A stretch of 64,000 bases of DNA from CAWGLW01 sp963823525 (GTDB taxonomy: Bacteria > Pseudomonadota > Gammaproteobacteria > Steroidobacterales > Steroidobacteraceae). The notes under the pieces are model-generated. The model was not told the DNA's origin. It searched no databases and was given only the letters and a program-made list of their open reading frames with translations. A program made the position numbers and the translations under genes. The stretch spans positions 186,001-250,000 of the forward strand of contig CAWGLW010000004.1 of NCBI GenBank assembly GCA_963823525.1, in the 5' to 3' direction. Positions 43,150 to 51,829 of the stretch are shown piece after piece. Every line of letters starts with the position of its first letter. Position 1 is the first letter of the stretch.

Positions 43150-44036
43150 CAGCGACCCTCTACCAGCGCATTGACCCAGCCATCCATGTGACGAAGGTAG
43201 CCTTCGCCGTCCGCGTCGAGTGGCGGCTCGAGCGGCAGCCGTACGGTCGGCCAGCCCAGCGCGCCACCCAGTGCCTTTGGCGCCTGATCGGACTGGTAAG
43301 TCGTAAACAGGATCACGCCCCTCTTACCCTTGAGCGAGTCGGTCAACTCCTTGATATGCGCGGCGGTCGGCGGCACCCCAGGCACCGGCTCGAGCATGCC
43401 AAGCGAGGGAGCGCCAAAGCGATCCAGCAGGTAACGCATGTCCACGTGATAGGAGACCGCGCCGGGGGACCCGGCCACCCGTGCTTTCCAGCCCGGCATC
43501 CGCTGCTGCACCTTGTCCTGAAAAGCCGCAGCCCGTGATCGGTACTCAGCCGCGTTTTCGGGATCGAGTTCAGCCAGTCGCTCCGCCAGCGCGTTCCCGA
43601 CTGCGGCCATTCGAACGGGATCCATGTTGACGTGCGGATTGCCTACCGGATGAACGTCGCCCAGCGCCCGGTTGGCCTGGCCACGTTTGTCCAGCAGGTT
43701 GACCTGGGCCGCAGCCTCGAAATAGCCAGGCCGACCAGGCAGGATCTTCGGATTCGCCGCCTGCTGGATCGCGATCGGCAACCAACCCACTTCGAGGTCC
43801 GCGCCCACTGCAGTGACCAGGTCGGCGGCACGCAGTTCACGCATCATGCTTGGGCGAACCTGCAGCAGATGCAGGTCTCGATCGGGCGGCGCCAGTATGC
43901 TGAGCTTTGCGTGATCGCCGGCAATCTCACGAACCAGCATACCCGTGCTGCTGCTCGTGGCCACGATATCCAGGGCCGCCTGGGCGAATCCGGGCAGCAG
44001 CAGGGTCAGAAGGACGAGAGGCCTGATTGTTCGCAT
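43149..44036 (-). CDS. Zinc/manganese-type ABC substrate-binding protein (ZnuA family)
   Basis: Encodes 295 residues from the ATG at 44036, chosen for GGGAGA upstream; the open frame reaches 44213. The signal peptide ends near FAQAA (residue 20). Three candidate metal ligands in the family positions are H56 (DLHLLQVRPS), H135 (NPHVNMDP) and H197 (VSYHVDMRYLLDRFG). No His-rich loop, common in ZnuA, is present. The protein should bind metal in the periplasm and pass it to the permease. It lies 15 bases after the porin gene. Confidence 0.88.
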   Translation of the reverse strand: MRTIRPLVLLTLLLPGFAQAALDIVATSSSTGMLVREIAGDHAKLSILAPPDRDLHLLQVRPSMMRELRAADLVTAVGADLEVGWLPIAIQQAANPKILPGRPGYFEAAAQVNLLDKRGQANRALGDVHPVGNPHVNMDPVRMAAVGNALAERLAELDPENAAEYRSRAAAFQDKVQQRMPGWKARVAGSPGAVSYHVDMRYLLDRFGAPSLGMLEPVPGVPPTAAHIKELTDSLKGKRGVILFTTYQSDQAPKALGGALGWPTVRLPLEPPLDADGEGYLRHMDGWVNALVEGR

Positions 44037-44050
44037 GCGTGATCTCCCGC

Positions 44051-45496
44051 TCAAAACCGGTGGGCACCGTGCGCGCCCATGCTCATCAGGAACTGCAGCC
44101 AGAAGGCATTGAACGACTCGCGCACACCCGGCTCGATCAAGATATCGCTGTATTCGTACTGCAGTCGAAAAGTCGAAAACTCGGTTGGAACCCAGGTCAC
44201 CGCGGCGGACCATCGATCCGAGGAGCCGTAGCTCTCCCTTTCGCCACCGCTCACCTTGTTGGTCAGACCGAGCACGTCGTAACGCAGGCCCGCCTGCCAG
44301 CGCGGCGCGACACCATAGAGGCCCTGGATATACAGCCCGTCGGTCGTGAAATCGCGAGTTGAGCCGATCGCTTCGGGATCGCCACCAACCACGCGCAGGT
44401 CCTTGACCGAACGAAGGTATTCGCTTTGAAGCTTGAAGTCGCGATGACCGTAGGGCGCCTCGCTGTCAAACTTGTAGACGAGGTCCAGGCCCCACAAATC
44501 GGCATCGCCCTCGAGTCCGGTCCCGGGCTCCGCAGGGTCGGCCTCCATCGCATGGGCGTCAATCTCCTGATGCTGGCTGTTGTGCGCAAACGACGCACCC
44601 AGTTGCAGCGCATGTTCGTAGCCAAGATCGGGGGACACCTTGACGAAGGCTGTCCAGAGCCGAGGCCCGTCGTCGCGCTCGTCAAGACCCATTGCCGCCC
44701 GCTCATCGGCATCATCGACAAACGCGCCAAGCTGTTCCTGGTCGCCCTGGAGTATTTCCGCGCCCAGCAGCGTATAAACCGGCCAGTCAGGTAGCCAGGT
44801 CAACTGCACGCCGACGTCCTGCAGGCCGTGATCGCCGAGCAGGTTCAGGTAGGGCAGGTTCTGGTCGGCGTAGTCCCACTGGTGCGGGTGCTGGTTATTC
44901 GCGTAGCCGAAATTACTTAAAAACTTGCCGGCCTTGAGCTTGAGTCCGTAAGGCAGCGCGCGCGTCTGGAACCACGCCTCTTCCAGCTCGAGCGTGCCCT
45001 CGCCGTCGATCGACAGGTACACGGCCGCGTCGAAATAGGGATCGACCGCCGCGGAGAGCGCCAGCTCCGCCTCGCTGAAGTTGAAGCCGTTGGCCACACC
45101 GCCGTGGTCGTGGCCTTCGTGTGCGTGACCCGACTGCGAGGCTTGCCAAGCGGCCGCTGCCAGTTCGGTCCCTTCACCATCGATGTCGTCGTGATAGAAG
45201 TTTCCGTTCAGTATCGCGGATATTTGCGGGTTAAACGCATTTCCCGACGACACGGTGCCCATTGACGCCACCGCGCCCGCAGGTGATTCGACGACGCCCG
45301 CCGCAGCCGGTCCGTCGTCAGATCGCTCCGCCCGCGCAAGGCGTTGTTCGAGATCGGCGATCCGCTGCTCGTACTCCTCGCGCATCTCCGTGATCATTCG
45401 TCTGAGATCAGCCAGTTCATCGCTGTCCGCGGCCGACGCGCCCGGCGGACCGGCAATGGCCAATGACGCGACAAAACCGATCAATAGCCGGTTCAT
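44051..45496 (-). CDS. His-rich outer-membrane porin-like protein of the metal operon
   Basis: Encodes 481 residues; GGGAG lies before the ATG. The signal peptide ends near GASAA (residue 22). A coiled-coil follows at residues 28-58 (LRRMITEMREEYEQRIADLE), then a linker and a His cluster GHAHEGHDHGG at 123-133, suited to capture zinc. The remainder is a beta-barrel ending in GAHGAHRF with a C-terminal Phe. Position just upstream of the binding protein suggests that it brings metal across the outer membrane. It is a porin-type barrel, not a TonB receptor, since no plug domain is visible. Confidence 0.85.
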   Translation of the reverse strand: MNRLLIGFVASLAIAGPPGASAADSDELADLRRMITEMREEYEQRIADLEQRLARAERSDDGPAAAGVVESPAGAVASMGTVSSGNAFNPQISAILNGNFYHDDIDGEGTELAAAAWQASQSGHAHEGHDHGGVANGFNFSEAELALSAAVDPYFDAAVYLSIDGEGTLELEEAWFQTRALPYGLKLKAGKFLSNFGYANNQHPHQWDYADQNLPYLNLLGDHGLQDVGVQLTWLPDWPVYTLLGAEILQGDQEQLGAFVDDADERAAMGLDERDDGPRLWTAFVKVSPDLGYEHALQLGASFAHNSQHQEIDAHAMEADPAEPGTGLEGDADLWGLDLVYKFDSEAPYGHRDFKLQSEYLRSVKDLRVVGGDPEAIGSTRDFTTDGLYIQGLYGVAPRWQAGLRYDVLGLTNKVSGGERESYGSSDRWSAAVTWVPTEFSTFRLQYEYSDILIEPGVRESFNAFWLQFLMSMGAHGAHRF

Positions 45497-45550
45497 CTTG
45501 GTACTCCCGAGAGATCCATCCTGGCGGCGCGATTCGCCGCCTGCGAACTT

Positions 45551-45904
45551 CTAGCCGTGGATCTGCCGGGACGGTGGCCCGCGGGCCGGATAGTTGCGGA
45601 TGCACTGAGGGAGACTGACGCACAGGGTCGAAACACTTTCGGATGCCTGACCGGCTGGCTCAAACGATAGCGGCGCCGCCGGGGTCGGTGCGTTGTCCAG
45701 ACCGTGCCCGAGCAGGCAGACGGCACACGTGGCACGATCGCCTCCGCCCGCCAGGTCATGGGCATCGTGCATTGCCAGCAACAGTTGCGCCGAGATCAGC
45801 ATCAGCGCAAACAAGGCAGCACCGCCGGCGGGCGATCGCACCGGAGGACGGCGAAATCGCCTTATTTTCCGCTCGATCAACGCGACAGCTGCAAACGGAC
45901 GCAT
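45551..45904 (-). CDS. DUF2946-like exported Cys/His protein
   Basis: Encodes 117 residues from the ATG at 45904; a longer frame reaches 45994 but would run through the candidate operator. A basic N-terminus leads to one membrane/signal helix (AALFALMLISAQLLLAMHD). The mature part has H46, H49, and the C60-x2-C63 pair in TCAVCLLGH, like small DUF2946 proteins that accompany metal transport genes. A role in metal binding or sensing is likely but unproven. It is the first gene of the operon. Confidence 0.72.
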   Translation of the reverse strand: MRPFAAVALIERKIRRFRRPPVRSPAGGAALFALMLISAQLLLAMHDAHDLAGGGDRATCAVCLLGHGLDNAPTPAAPLSFEPAGQASESVSTLCVSLPQCIRNYPARGPPSRQIHG

Positions 45905-45922
45905 GATGCGATCATATACATC
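45905..45922 (-). promoter_or_regulatory. Candidate Zur-like operator upstream of the metal operon
   Basis: GATGCGATCATATACATC has GATG...CATC ends spaced like the GATGTTATA-x-x-TATAACATC Zur consensus. It directly abuts the first start codon of the operon. The inner positions match poorly, so the call is tentative. Confidence 0.3.
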
Positions 45923-46089
45923 AACTGGCCGAAGAAAAGACCCATTTGCGTCGATTGTGTACCCACCCGGGGGCTGCACAATTGCTATCTTCACTTATGC
46001 CGGGCCGGGTGGCTCCGGTTGTGACCCACCCCGGTCCTCCGGCCGTTCAGCGGGGCATCCGACATTCTTGCATTGGAGCAGCGTCAACC

Positions 46090-46434
46090 ATGGACGTTCA
46101 TGAGGTCGAATTGATCCGGCGAGCCCTCGAGGAGACGCGCGAGACATTGCGCACCGAGGACAGCACGGCGCGAGACGCGGCGCGACCGGTGGCGCTCGAT
46201 CAGTCAAGCGTGGGCCGACTCTCGCGCATGGACGCGATGCAGGGTCAGGCGATGGCCATTGAGTCCCGACGGCGAAGGCAGGTGCAACTGACGCGCGTCG
46301 ATGCCGCCCTGAGGCGCATAGAAACAGGCGCCTACGGCCGTTGTCACGGCTGCGACGCGGACATCGATCCGCGTCGGCTGGCGGTTGATCCGACCGTTAC
46401 CCTTTGCATCGGGTGCGCATCCAGTCAGACCTAG
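46090..46434 (+). CDS. DksA/TraR-family zinc-finger protein
   Basis: Encodes 114 residues from the ATG at 46090; the upstream frame to 45946 overlaps the divergent promoter region and lacks family features. A helical N-terminus (HEVELIRRALEETRETL) leads to a DksA-like finger with four cysteines: C85-x2-C88 in GRCHGCDADIDPRRL and C106-x2-C109 in TLCIGCAS. Small TraR/DksA homologues bind the RNA polymerase secondary channel and alter transcription. It is divergent from the metal operon. Whether it serves as a zinc-responsive variant is unknown, as it keeps all four cysteines. Confidence 0.88.
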   Translation: MDVHEVELIRRALEETRETLRTEDSTARDAARPVALDQSSVGRLSRMDAMQGQAMAIESRRRRQVQLTRVDAALRRIETGAYGRCHGCDADIDPRRLAVDPTVTLCIGCASSQT

Positions 46435-46548
46435 CGGGCGACCGCGGAAGTCGCGCCAGCGCTCCGAGTGCTGCAGAAGTCTTTTACCATTCGGCTGACT
46501 CCCCTATTCTGCGAAGTCGTCAGCAACCCAATCGGCAGGTAAAACCTC

Positions 46549-47328
46549 ATGGCAGTCAGCTTCGACTTCACCGGGCAAAATGTGCTCGTCATTGGCGGCA
46601 CCAGTGGCATCAACCTCGGCATCGCCCTCGCCTTTTCGTCCAGGGGCGCGCAGCTTGGCGTCGCCGGTCGCAAGCAGGAGAAAATCGACGCGGCGCTTCA
46701 GCAGCTCGCCACTGAGACGAGATCAGCCGTTGGCTACAGCCTGGATGTGCGTGATCCGCAAGCCGTCGCTGCGGCAATCGACAACTTTGCCGGCCGCTTC
46801 GGCCCGATCGACGTTCTCGTCTCGGGTGCAGCCGGCAACTTTCCGGCCAGCGCCGCGGAGCTTTCGCCAAACGGCTTCAAGTCCGTTGTCGACATTGACC
46901 TGCTCGGAACATTTCACGTCATGCGCGCGGCCTATCCCCACCTGGCCCGACCCGGCGCCTGCGTCATCAACATTTCCGCGCCACAGGCCTTTATTCCAAG
47001 CCCGATGCAAGTGCATGTATGCGCCGCGAAAGCCGGGGTTGACATGGTGACGCGCACACTGGCCATGGAATGGGGTCCCGAGGGCGTGCGAGTGAACTCC
47101 GTGACACCCGGCCCGATCGACGGCACCGAGGGCATGCGCCGCCTTGCACCGACTGAGGCCATGCGACAGAAGGTCGTGGGGTCGGTACCGTTGCGCCGGA
47201 TGGGTACGCCGGATGACGTCGCCCAGGCCTGCCTGTTTCTTGCCTCCGACGCCGGCCGGTATGTCTCGGGCACAATTCTGCCGGTCGACGGTGCCTGGTC
47301 GACAGGCGGCGCATCGTTGGGCCTGTAA
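46549..47328 (+). CDS. SDR oxidoreductase, 2,4-dienoyl-CoA reductase (DECR2)-like
   Basis: Encodes 259 residues. The NADPH loop is VIGGTSGINLG. Strand-end NVLVIGG, VLVSGAAGNF and the late PGPIDGTEGMRRL match peroxisomal-type 2,4-dienoyl-CoA reductases. The usual Y-x-x-x-K reads VHVCAAKAG: the Lys is kept but the Tyr is absent, as in DECR relatives with an alternative acid. The enzyme probably reduces 2,4-dienoyl-CoA intermediates during unsaturated fatty-acid breakdown. Cytoplasmic. It stands alone, followed by a palindromic repeat. Confidence 0.86.
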   Translation: MAVSFDFTGQNVLVIGGTSGINLGIALAFSSRGAQLGVAGRKQEKIDAALQQLATETRSAVGYSLDVRDPQAVAAAIDNFAGRFGPIDVLVSGAAGNFPASAAELSPNGFKSVVDIDLLGTFHVMRAAYPHLARPGACVINISAPQAFIPSPMQVHVCAAKAGVDMVTRTLAMEWGPEGVRVNSVTPGPIDGTEGMRRLAPTEAMRQKVVGSVPLRRMGTPDDVAQACLFLASDAGRYVSGTILPVDGAWSTGGASLGL

Positions 47329-47348
47329 CAATGCCGTGAATTCGGCGA

Positions 47349-47397
47349 ATTCGGGGACAGTTTACTTATCTATGAGATAAGTAAACTGTCCCCGAAT
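47349..47397. repeat. REP-like palindrome (GGGGACAGTTTACTTAT family), intact copy
   Basis: The left arm ATTCGGGGACAGTTTACTTA is mirrored perfectly by the right arm over 23 bp, with a 3-nt loop (ATG at 47372-47374). The arm matches the copy at 17944. It sits 20 bases after the SDR stop and 17 bases before the CNNM/CorC start. Confidence 0.88.
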
Positions 47398-47414
47398 CAG
47401 CTTGAGGTAGAACG

Positions 47415-48647
47415 ATGCTTGTGTTCGTGACGGCGATTTCGGTTGCCCTCGTCTTTTCGTTCCTCTGTTCAATCTATGAGTCCGTGCTGCTTTCCGTTGG
47501 CCCCGCCAGGATCGAATCCCTCGCCCGGCAGGGCAAGCGTTCCGGCGAGCTTTTGCGGTCATTCAAGGCAGACATCGACGCGCCGATCGCCGCAATCCTG
47601 ATCGTCAACACGATTGCCCACACCATCGGCGCGGCGGTGGCCGGCGCAACCTACTCGAAGGTCTTTGACTCATCGACGCTGTGGATCTTCACGATCGTCT
47701 TCACGCTCGCGATCCTGCTATTCACGGAGATCATTCCGAAAACGCTCGGTGTGACGCACGCGAATCGGCTGGCCTCGCCAGTCGCCTACGGCATCTACCT
47801 TTTCACAGTTGTCCTGAAACCGCTCGTGATGCTGAGCGCATGGATTTCCAGGGCTCTGCGAGGCGACAATGAGAGGCCGGTCACGTCGGTGGAGGAAATT
47901 CGCCTGCTGGCAGCGCTCGGGCGCCGCGAGGGCAGCGTCGGTAAGCGAACGGCCTCGATGATCGAGGGGGTCACGCACCTGCGTCAGTTGCGAGCGGTCG
48001 ACGCGATGATTCCGCGCACGGCCGTCTCGATTCTCTCCGGCGCCCAGGACCGGGAAGCGGTTTTCGAACAGGTCAGGCAAACGGGGTATAGCCGATTTCC
48101 GTTTTCACCCACCGGCGACCCCGACCAGGCAACGTCTATTGTGCTGGCCAAGGAATTGTTGATCTGGCTGCAGGAGAACCCGGAACGGGACATCGACTGG
48201 CCCGGACTGACACGCGAGGGTCTGATTGTTCCGGAGGGCCAGCCCTTGAACGAACTGCTTCTCACGTTCCAGGCGGGCCGGTCACACATGGCGCTGGTAG
48301 TGGACGAATACGGTGTCTTTCAGGGCTGCGTCACCAGCGAGGATCTGCTCGAGGAAATCGTCGGCGAAATCTTCGACGAGAGCGACCGGCCTTTCGATGA
48401 TATGTGGCCACAACCCGACGGCTCCTTGTATGTCAGTGCGATTGTTGATCTGCGGCGTATTTGTGCACGACTCAATATCCCCTGGTCCCCGGATGCAGAA
48501 AGCGTGACGATCGGCGGTCTGGTCACTGAGCAGCTCGGCAAGCTGCCCGAGGAAGGCGACCGCGTGCAGTGGCGCGGTTTCTGGCTGGACGTCGTCTCCG
48601 CGGGTCCCCGACGGGCCGAGCGGATTCGGATCTCGCGAATCAACTAG
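47415..48647 (+). CDS. CNNM/HlyC-CorC family membrane protein
   Basis: Encodes 410 residues; GAGGTAG precedes the ATG. Residues 1-165 form the DUF21/CNNM membrane domain with about four helices (FLCSIYESVLLSVGPARI, LLFTEIIPKTLGVTHA). A CBS pair covers ~200-330 (DAMIPRTAVSIL, HMALVVDEYGVFQGCVTSED). The C-terminal CorC/HlyC domain follows (GSLYVSAIVDLRRI). Members handle Mg2+/Co2+ efflux or other divalent ions. The start lies just after a palindromic repeat. Cysteine desulfurase follows 72 bases later. Confidence 0.92.
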   Translation: MLVFVTAISVALVFSFLCSIYESVLLSVGPARIESLARQGKRSGELLRSFKADIDAPIAAILIVNTIAHTIGAAVAGATYSKVFDSSTLWIFTIVFTLAILLFTEIIPKTLGVTHANRLASPVAYGIYLFTVVLKPLVMLSAWISRALRGDNERPVTSVEEIRLLAALGRREGSVGKRTASMIEGVTHLRQLRAVDAMIPRTAVSILSGAQDREAVFEQVRQTGYSRFPFSPTGDPDQATSIVLAKELLIWLQENPERDIDWPGLTREGLIVPEGQPLNELLLTFQAGRSHMALVVDEYGVFQGCVTSEDLLEEIVGEIFDESDRPFDDMWPQPDGSLYVSAIVDLRRICARLNIPWSPDAESVTIGGLVTEQLGKLPEEGDRVQWRGFWLDVVSAGPRRAERIRISRIN

Positions 48648-48719
48648 TTCGGCTTACGGAGAACGCTGCGTGGTAATCGGGACCGCCATGCGCCCCGGAC
48701 TTCGCAACAGAGGACCTCG

Positions 48720-49859
48720 ATGAGACCTGTTTACCTCGACTACAACGCCACCACGCCGGTCGCACCCGAGGTAGTCGATGCGATGATGCCGTATCTCCGC
48801 GAGCACTTCGGCAACCCCTCCTCCGACCATGCGTACGGCGAACGGGCCGCGAACGGCATCAGTCGCGCGCGCAAAGCCGTCGCTGACCTGATCGGCGCCG
48901 GCAGCAGCGAGATCATCTTTACCGGCTGCGCGACGGAGGCCAACAACCTCGCCATTCTGGGTGTCGCCCGGGCGTGGCCGGGTGGGCCCGGACACGTGGT
49001 GATCAGTGCCGTCGAACATCCGGCCGTCGCGGCACCGGCTGAGCAACTGAGAACCCAGGGCTGGGCCGTCAGCGTGCTGCCCGTGAATCCTTATGGACGG
49101 ATCGACCCGGCCGACGTCGCCGCTTCTCTGCGTCCGGATACCGTGATCGTCTCGGTCATGCATGCCAACAACGAGGTCGGAACGCTGCAACCGATCAGGG
49201 AAGTGGCGTGCCTCGCAAAAGCCCGGGGCGTGATCGTGCACACCGACGCCGCTCAGTCGATTGGCAAGATCGAGGTCAATGTCGACGATCTCGGTATCGA
49301 CCTGCTCACGATCGCAGGCCACAAGTTTTATGCCAGCAAGGGGGTCGGAGCACTTTACGTCCGCTCGGGCACCCGTATCGTCAACGTCAGTTACGGACCC
49401 GGGCAGGAGCGAGGTCTCCGCCCTGGCACCGAGAACGTCCCGGCCATCGTCGGGCTCGGTGCGGCGGCGGAACTCGCAAGAGGCCGGCTCCCCGGCATCA
49501 CATCGCAGCTAAGGACACTGCGCGATGCGTTGCATGACAGCATCGCGAATTCAATACCGGGTCTGCTGCTGAATGGCGATCCTGAGGAACGCCTGCCGAA
49601 TACGCTGAATGTGTCGTTCCCGGGCGTCACCGGCCGCAAACTGCTCGACGCCGCCAGTGGCGAGGTGGCCGCGTCCGTCGGATCCGCTTGCCATTCCGAC
49701 GACGATGAGGTCAGTGGGATACTGGCGGCCATGGGAGCCGATGCGGCGCGGGCTGCGGGCGCCGTGCGACTCTCCGTTGGCTACATGACCACGGCAGCGG
49801 ATGTCGATACGGCCTCCGCTGCGCTGGTCGCGCACTGGCACGCGCGCTCGAGTCGGTGA
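48720..49859 (+). CDS. Cysteine desulfurase, NifS/IscS type
   Basis: Encodes 379 residues with AGAGGA before the ATG. PLP features are complete: H100 stacks on the ring, DAAQSIGKIEV contains the PLP-phosphate region, and Lys202 in TIAGHKFYASKG forms the Schiff base. The persulfide cysteine is C324 in SVGSACHSDD. YLDYNATTP opens the protein, as in IscS/NifS. It removes sulfur from cysteine for Fe-S, thiouridine or molybdopterin synthesis. No isc or suf genes adjoin, so it may be a second, specialised desulfurase. Confidence 0.92.
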   Translation: MRPVYLDYNATTPVAPEVVDAMMPYLREHFGNPSSDHAYGERAANGISRARKAVADLIGAGSSEIIFTGCATEANNLAILGVARAWPGGPGHVVISAVEHPAVAAPAEQLRTQGWAVSVLPVNPYGRIDPADVAASLRPDTVIVSVMHANNEVGTLQPIREVACLAKARGVIVHTDAAQSIGKIEVNVDDLGIDLLTIAGHKFYASKGVGALYVRSGTRIVNVSYGPGQERGLRPGTENVPAIVGLGAAAELARGRLPGITSQLRTLRDALHDSIANSIPGLLLNGDPEERLPNTLNVSFPGVTGRKLLDAASGEVAASVGSACHSDDDEVSGILAAMGADAARAAGAVRLSVGYMTTAADVDTASAALVAHWHARSSR

Positions 49860-49991
49860 GCATGGGACTTCACAATAGCTGACCCATCGTCATCACAATC
49901 TGCGTCGGCTATTCGGAGAACGTGATAGCGGTCTGACCGACACGACCAGGGATCATCGTCCGCGCTCCGGTGCCACGCGGGCAGCATGAAG

Positions 49992-50030
49992 CGGGGACAG
50001 TTTACTGATCTCAGTTTGCTAGACTGGCCA
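49992..50030. repeat. Worn copy of the REP-like palindrome
   Basis: CGGGGACAGTTTACTGATC keeps the left arm of the dispersed palindrome, but the right side (AGTTTGCTAGACTGG) no longer pairs. It lies 20 bases before the dehydratase GTG start. Confidence 0.6.
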
Positions 50031-50049
50031 AAAATCCAGGTAGGCCGTC

Positions 50050-51777
50050 GTGTCAGCAAGAGACCCTAAGAAGCTTCGCAGTCATCGCTGGTTCGGTGGC
50101 GATCCTTTTTCGATCGAGCACACCGGGCACGCGCTGCAGGCGGGTTTTGCCCGCGAGGAATTCGAGGGTCGGCCGGTCATCGGGATCATCAACACCTGGA
50201 GCGACCTGAACCCCTGTCATGCACACCTGCGCGAGCGCGCAGAGGCAGTCAAGCGAGGCGTCTGGCAAGCTGGCGGTTTCCCGGTCGAGTTGCCGGCGAT
50301 GTCGCTCGGTGAAGGCTTTGTAAAGCCCACCACGATGCTCTACCGGAACTTCCTGGCCATGGAGACCGAGGAACTGCTGCGCAGTCTACCGGTCGACGGC
50401 GCCGTCCTGCTCGGCGGATGCGACAAGACCACGCCCGGACTGCTGATGGGTGCAATCAGCATGAACCTGCCCACCATTTACTGCCCGGCGGGTTTCACAA
50501 TGGGCGCGCAGTTTCGAGGCGAGCGGTTTGGCAGCGGGACGGGCGCGTTCCGCTGGGCCGGGCAACTGATCTCCGGCCAACTCTCACTTGAGGACTGGAA
50601 AGTCATTGAGCAACGAACCTGGAGTTCACCGGGCACCTGCAACACGATGGGTACGGCGTCGACCATGACGGCGCTGGCGGAGGTGCTGGGCTTTTCGCTG
50701 TCCGGAGCCTCTTCGATCCCGGCCATGGATTCCCAGGGGCATCAACTGGCGGCCGCCGCCGGCCGGCGCATCGTTCAGATGGTCTGGGACGACACCAGGC
50801 CCGGCGATATGCTAACCGAGGCTGCATTCCGCAACGCGGGGAAAGTCAGCGTCGCACTCGGGGGCTCGACCAACGCAGCGATCCATCTGATCGCCCTCGC
50901 CCGCCGCGCCGGTGTCGATTTCGGACTGGACGATTTCGATGCGATTGGCCGCGAGATCCCGGTGCTCGCCAACATACAACCGTCCGGTGAGTACCTGATG
51001 CCCGACTTTGCTAGTGCCGGCGGATTGCCTGCACTGTTGATGCGGCTGTCCGGACATCTCGATCTCGACTGCCGGACCGCATCGGGGGCTTCACTCCGGG
51101 AGGCGATTGCGGGGGCGAGGGTCGAGAACGATGACGTCATCCGACCGTTGGAACGCCCGGTCGCGACCGAGGCGCTGGCCGTCCTGCGTGGCAATCTCGC
51201 GCCGGAGGGCTGCGTGATCAAGCCCAGCGCATCCAGCAAGGTGTTGCAGAAGCACCGGGGCCGCGCCGTTGTCTTCAACGGCGCAGCGGATATGGAGAAG
51301 CGCATTCACGACCCCGACCTGCCGGTTGATGCAGACAGCGTGCTGGTGTTGCGCAACGCAGGTCCGCAAGGCGGCCCCGGCATGGCGGAAAATGGCATGC
51401 TGCCGATTCCCAAGAAGCTCGTGCAGGCCGGCGTCCGCGACATGGTCCGGATCAGCGATGCCAGGATGAGCGGCACCAGTTTCGGCACCTGCGTACTGCA
51501 CGTCAGTCCCGAAGCTTTCATTGGCGGGACACTGGCGCTGGTCCGGGACGGCGACGAAATCGAACTCGATGTACCGGGCCGCCGAATCACGCTCTGCGTC
51601 GATGACACCGAACTGGAACGACGCCGGTCAGCCTGGCAGGCCCCGGAGCCCCACTACAAGCGTGGCTGGGGTTTATTGTTCTCTCAGAACGTCACGCAGG
51701 CCCATGAGGGCTGCGACTTCGACCTGCTGGCCAGTCGTGAGCCGACACCCGACCCGCCGATCCACCGCAAGGTCTGA
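50050..51777 (+). CDS. IlvD/Edd-family dehydratase (sugar-acid dehydratase type)
   Basis: Encodes 575 residues from a GTG at 50050. Fe-S ligands of the family are visible: the first Cys in DLNPCHAHLRER, the second in LLGGCDKTTPGLLMG and the third in SSPGTCNTMGTASTM. LGGSTNAAIHLIALAR and RISDARMSGTSFGTCVLHV follow. Start SHRWFGG and overall plan resemble L-arabonate/D-xylonate dehydratases more than valine-pathway IlvD. The reaction is removal of water from a sugar acid. A worn repeat precedes it and another follows. No sugar-acid pathway partner adjoins. Confidence 0.9.
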   Translation: MSARDPKKLRSHRWFGGDPFSIEHTGHALQAGFAREEFEGRPVIGIINTWSDLNPCHAHLRERAEAVKRGVWQAGGFPVELPAMSLGEGFVKPTTMLYRNFLAMETEELLRSLPVDGAVLLGGCDKTTPGLLMGAISMNLPTIYCPAGFTMGAQFRGERFGSGTGAFRWAGQLISGQLSLEDWKVIEQRTWSSPGTCNTMGTASTMTALAEVLGFSLSGASSIPAMDSQGHQLAAAAGRRIVQMVWDDTRPGDMLTEAAFRNAGKVSVALGGSTNAAIHLIALARRAGVDFGLDDFDAIGREIPVLANIQPSGEYLMPDFASAGGLPALLMRLSGHLDLDCRTASGASLREAIAGARVENDDVIRPLERPVATEALAVLRGNLAPEGCVIKPSASSKVLQKHRGRAVVFNGAADMEKRIHDPDLPVDADSVLVLRNAGPQGGPGMAENGMLPIPKKLVQAGVRDMVRISDARMSGTSFGTCVLHVSPEAFIGGTLALVRDGDEIELDVPGRRITLCVDDTELERRRSAWQAPEPHYKRGWGLLFSQNVTQAHEGCDFDLLASREPTPDPPIHRKV

Positions 51778-51780
51778 TAT

Positions 51781-51826
51781 CGGGGACGGCTTACGGGTCG
51801 CGGAGATAGGTGTACTGTCCCGGAAT
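51781..51826. repeat. Worn copy of the REP-like palindrome
   Basis: The left arm CGGGGACGGCTTAC and right arm GTGTACTGTCCCGG match the dispersed palindrome with several substitutions. It lies between the convergent dehydratase and FabH-like genes and could act as a hairpin for either. Confidence 0.6.
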
Positions 51827-51829
51827 CAG

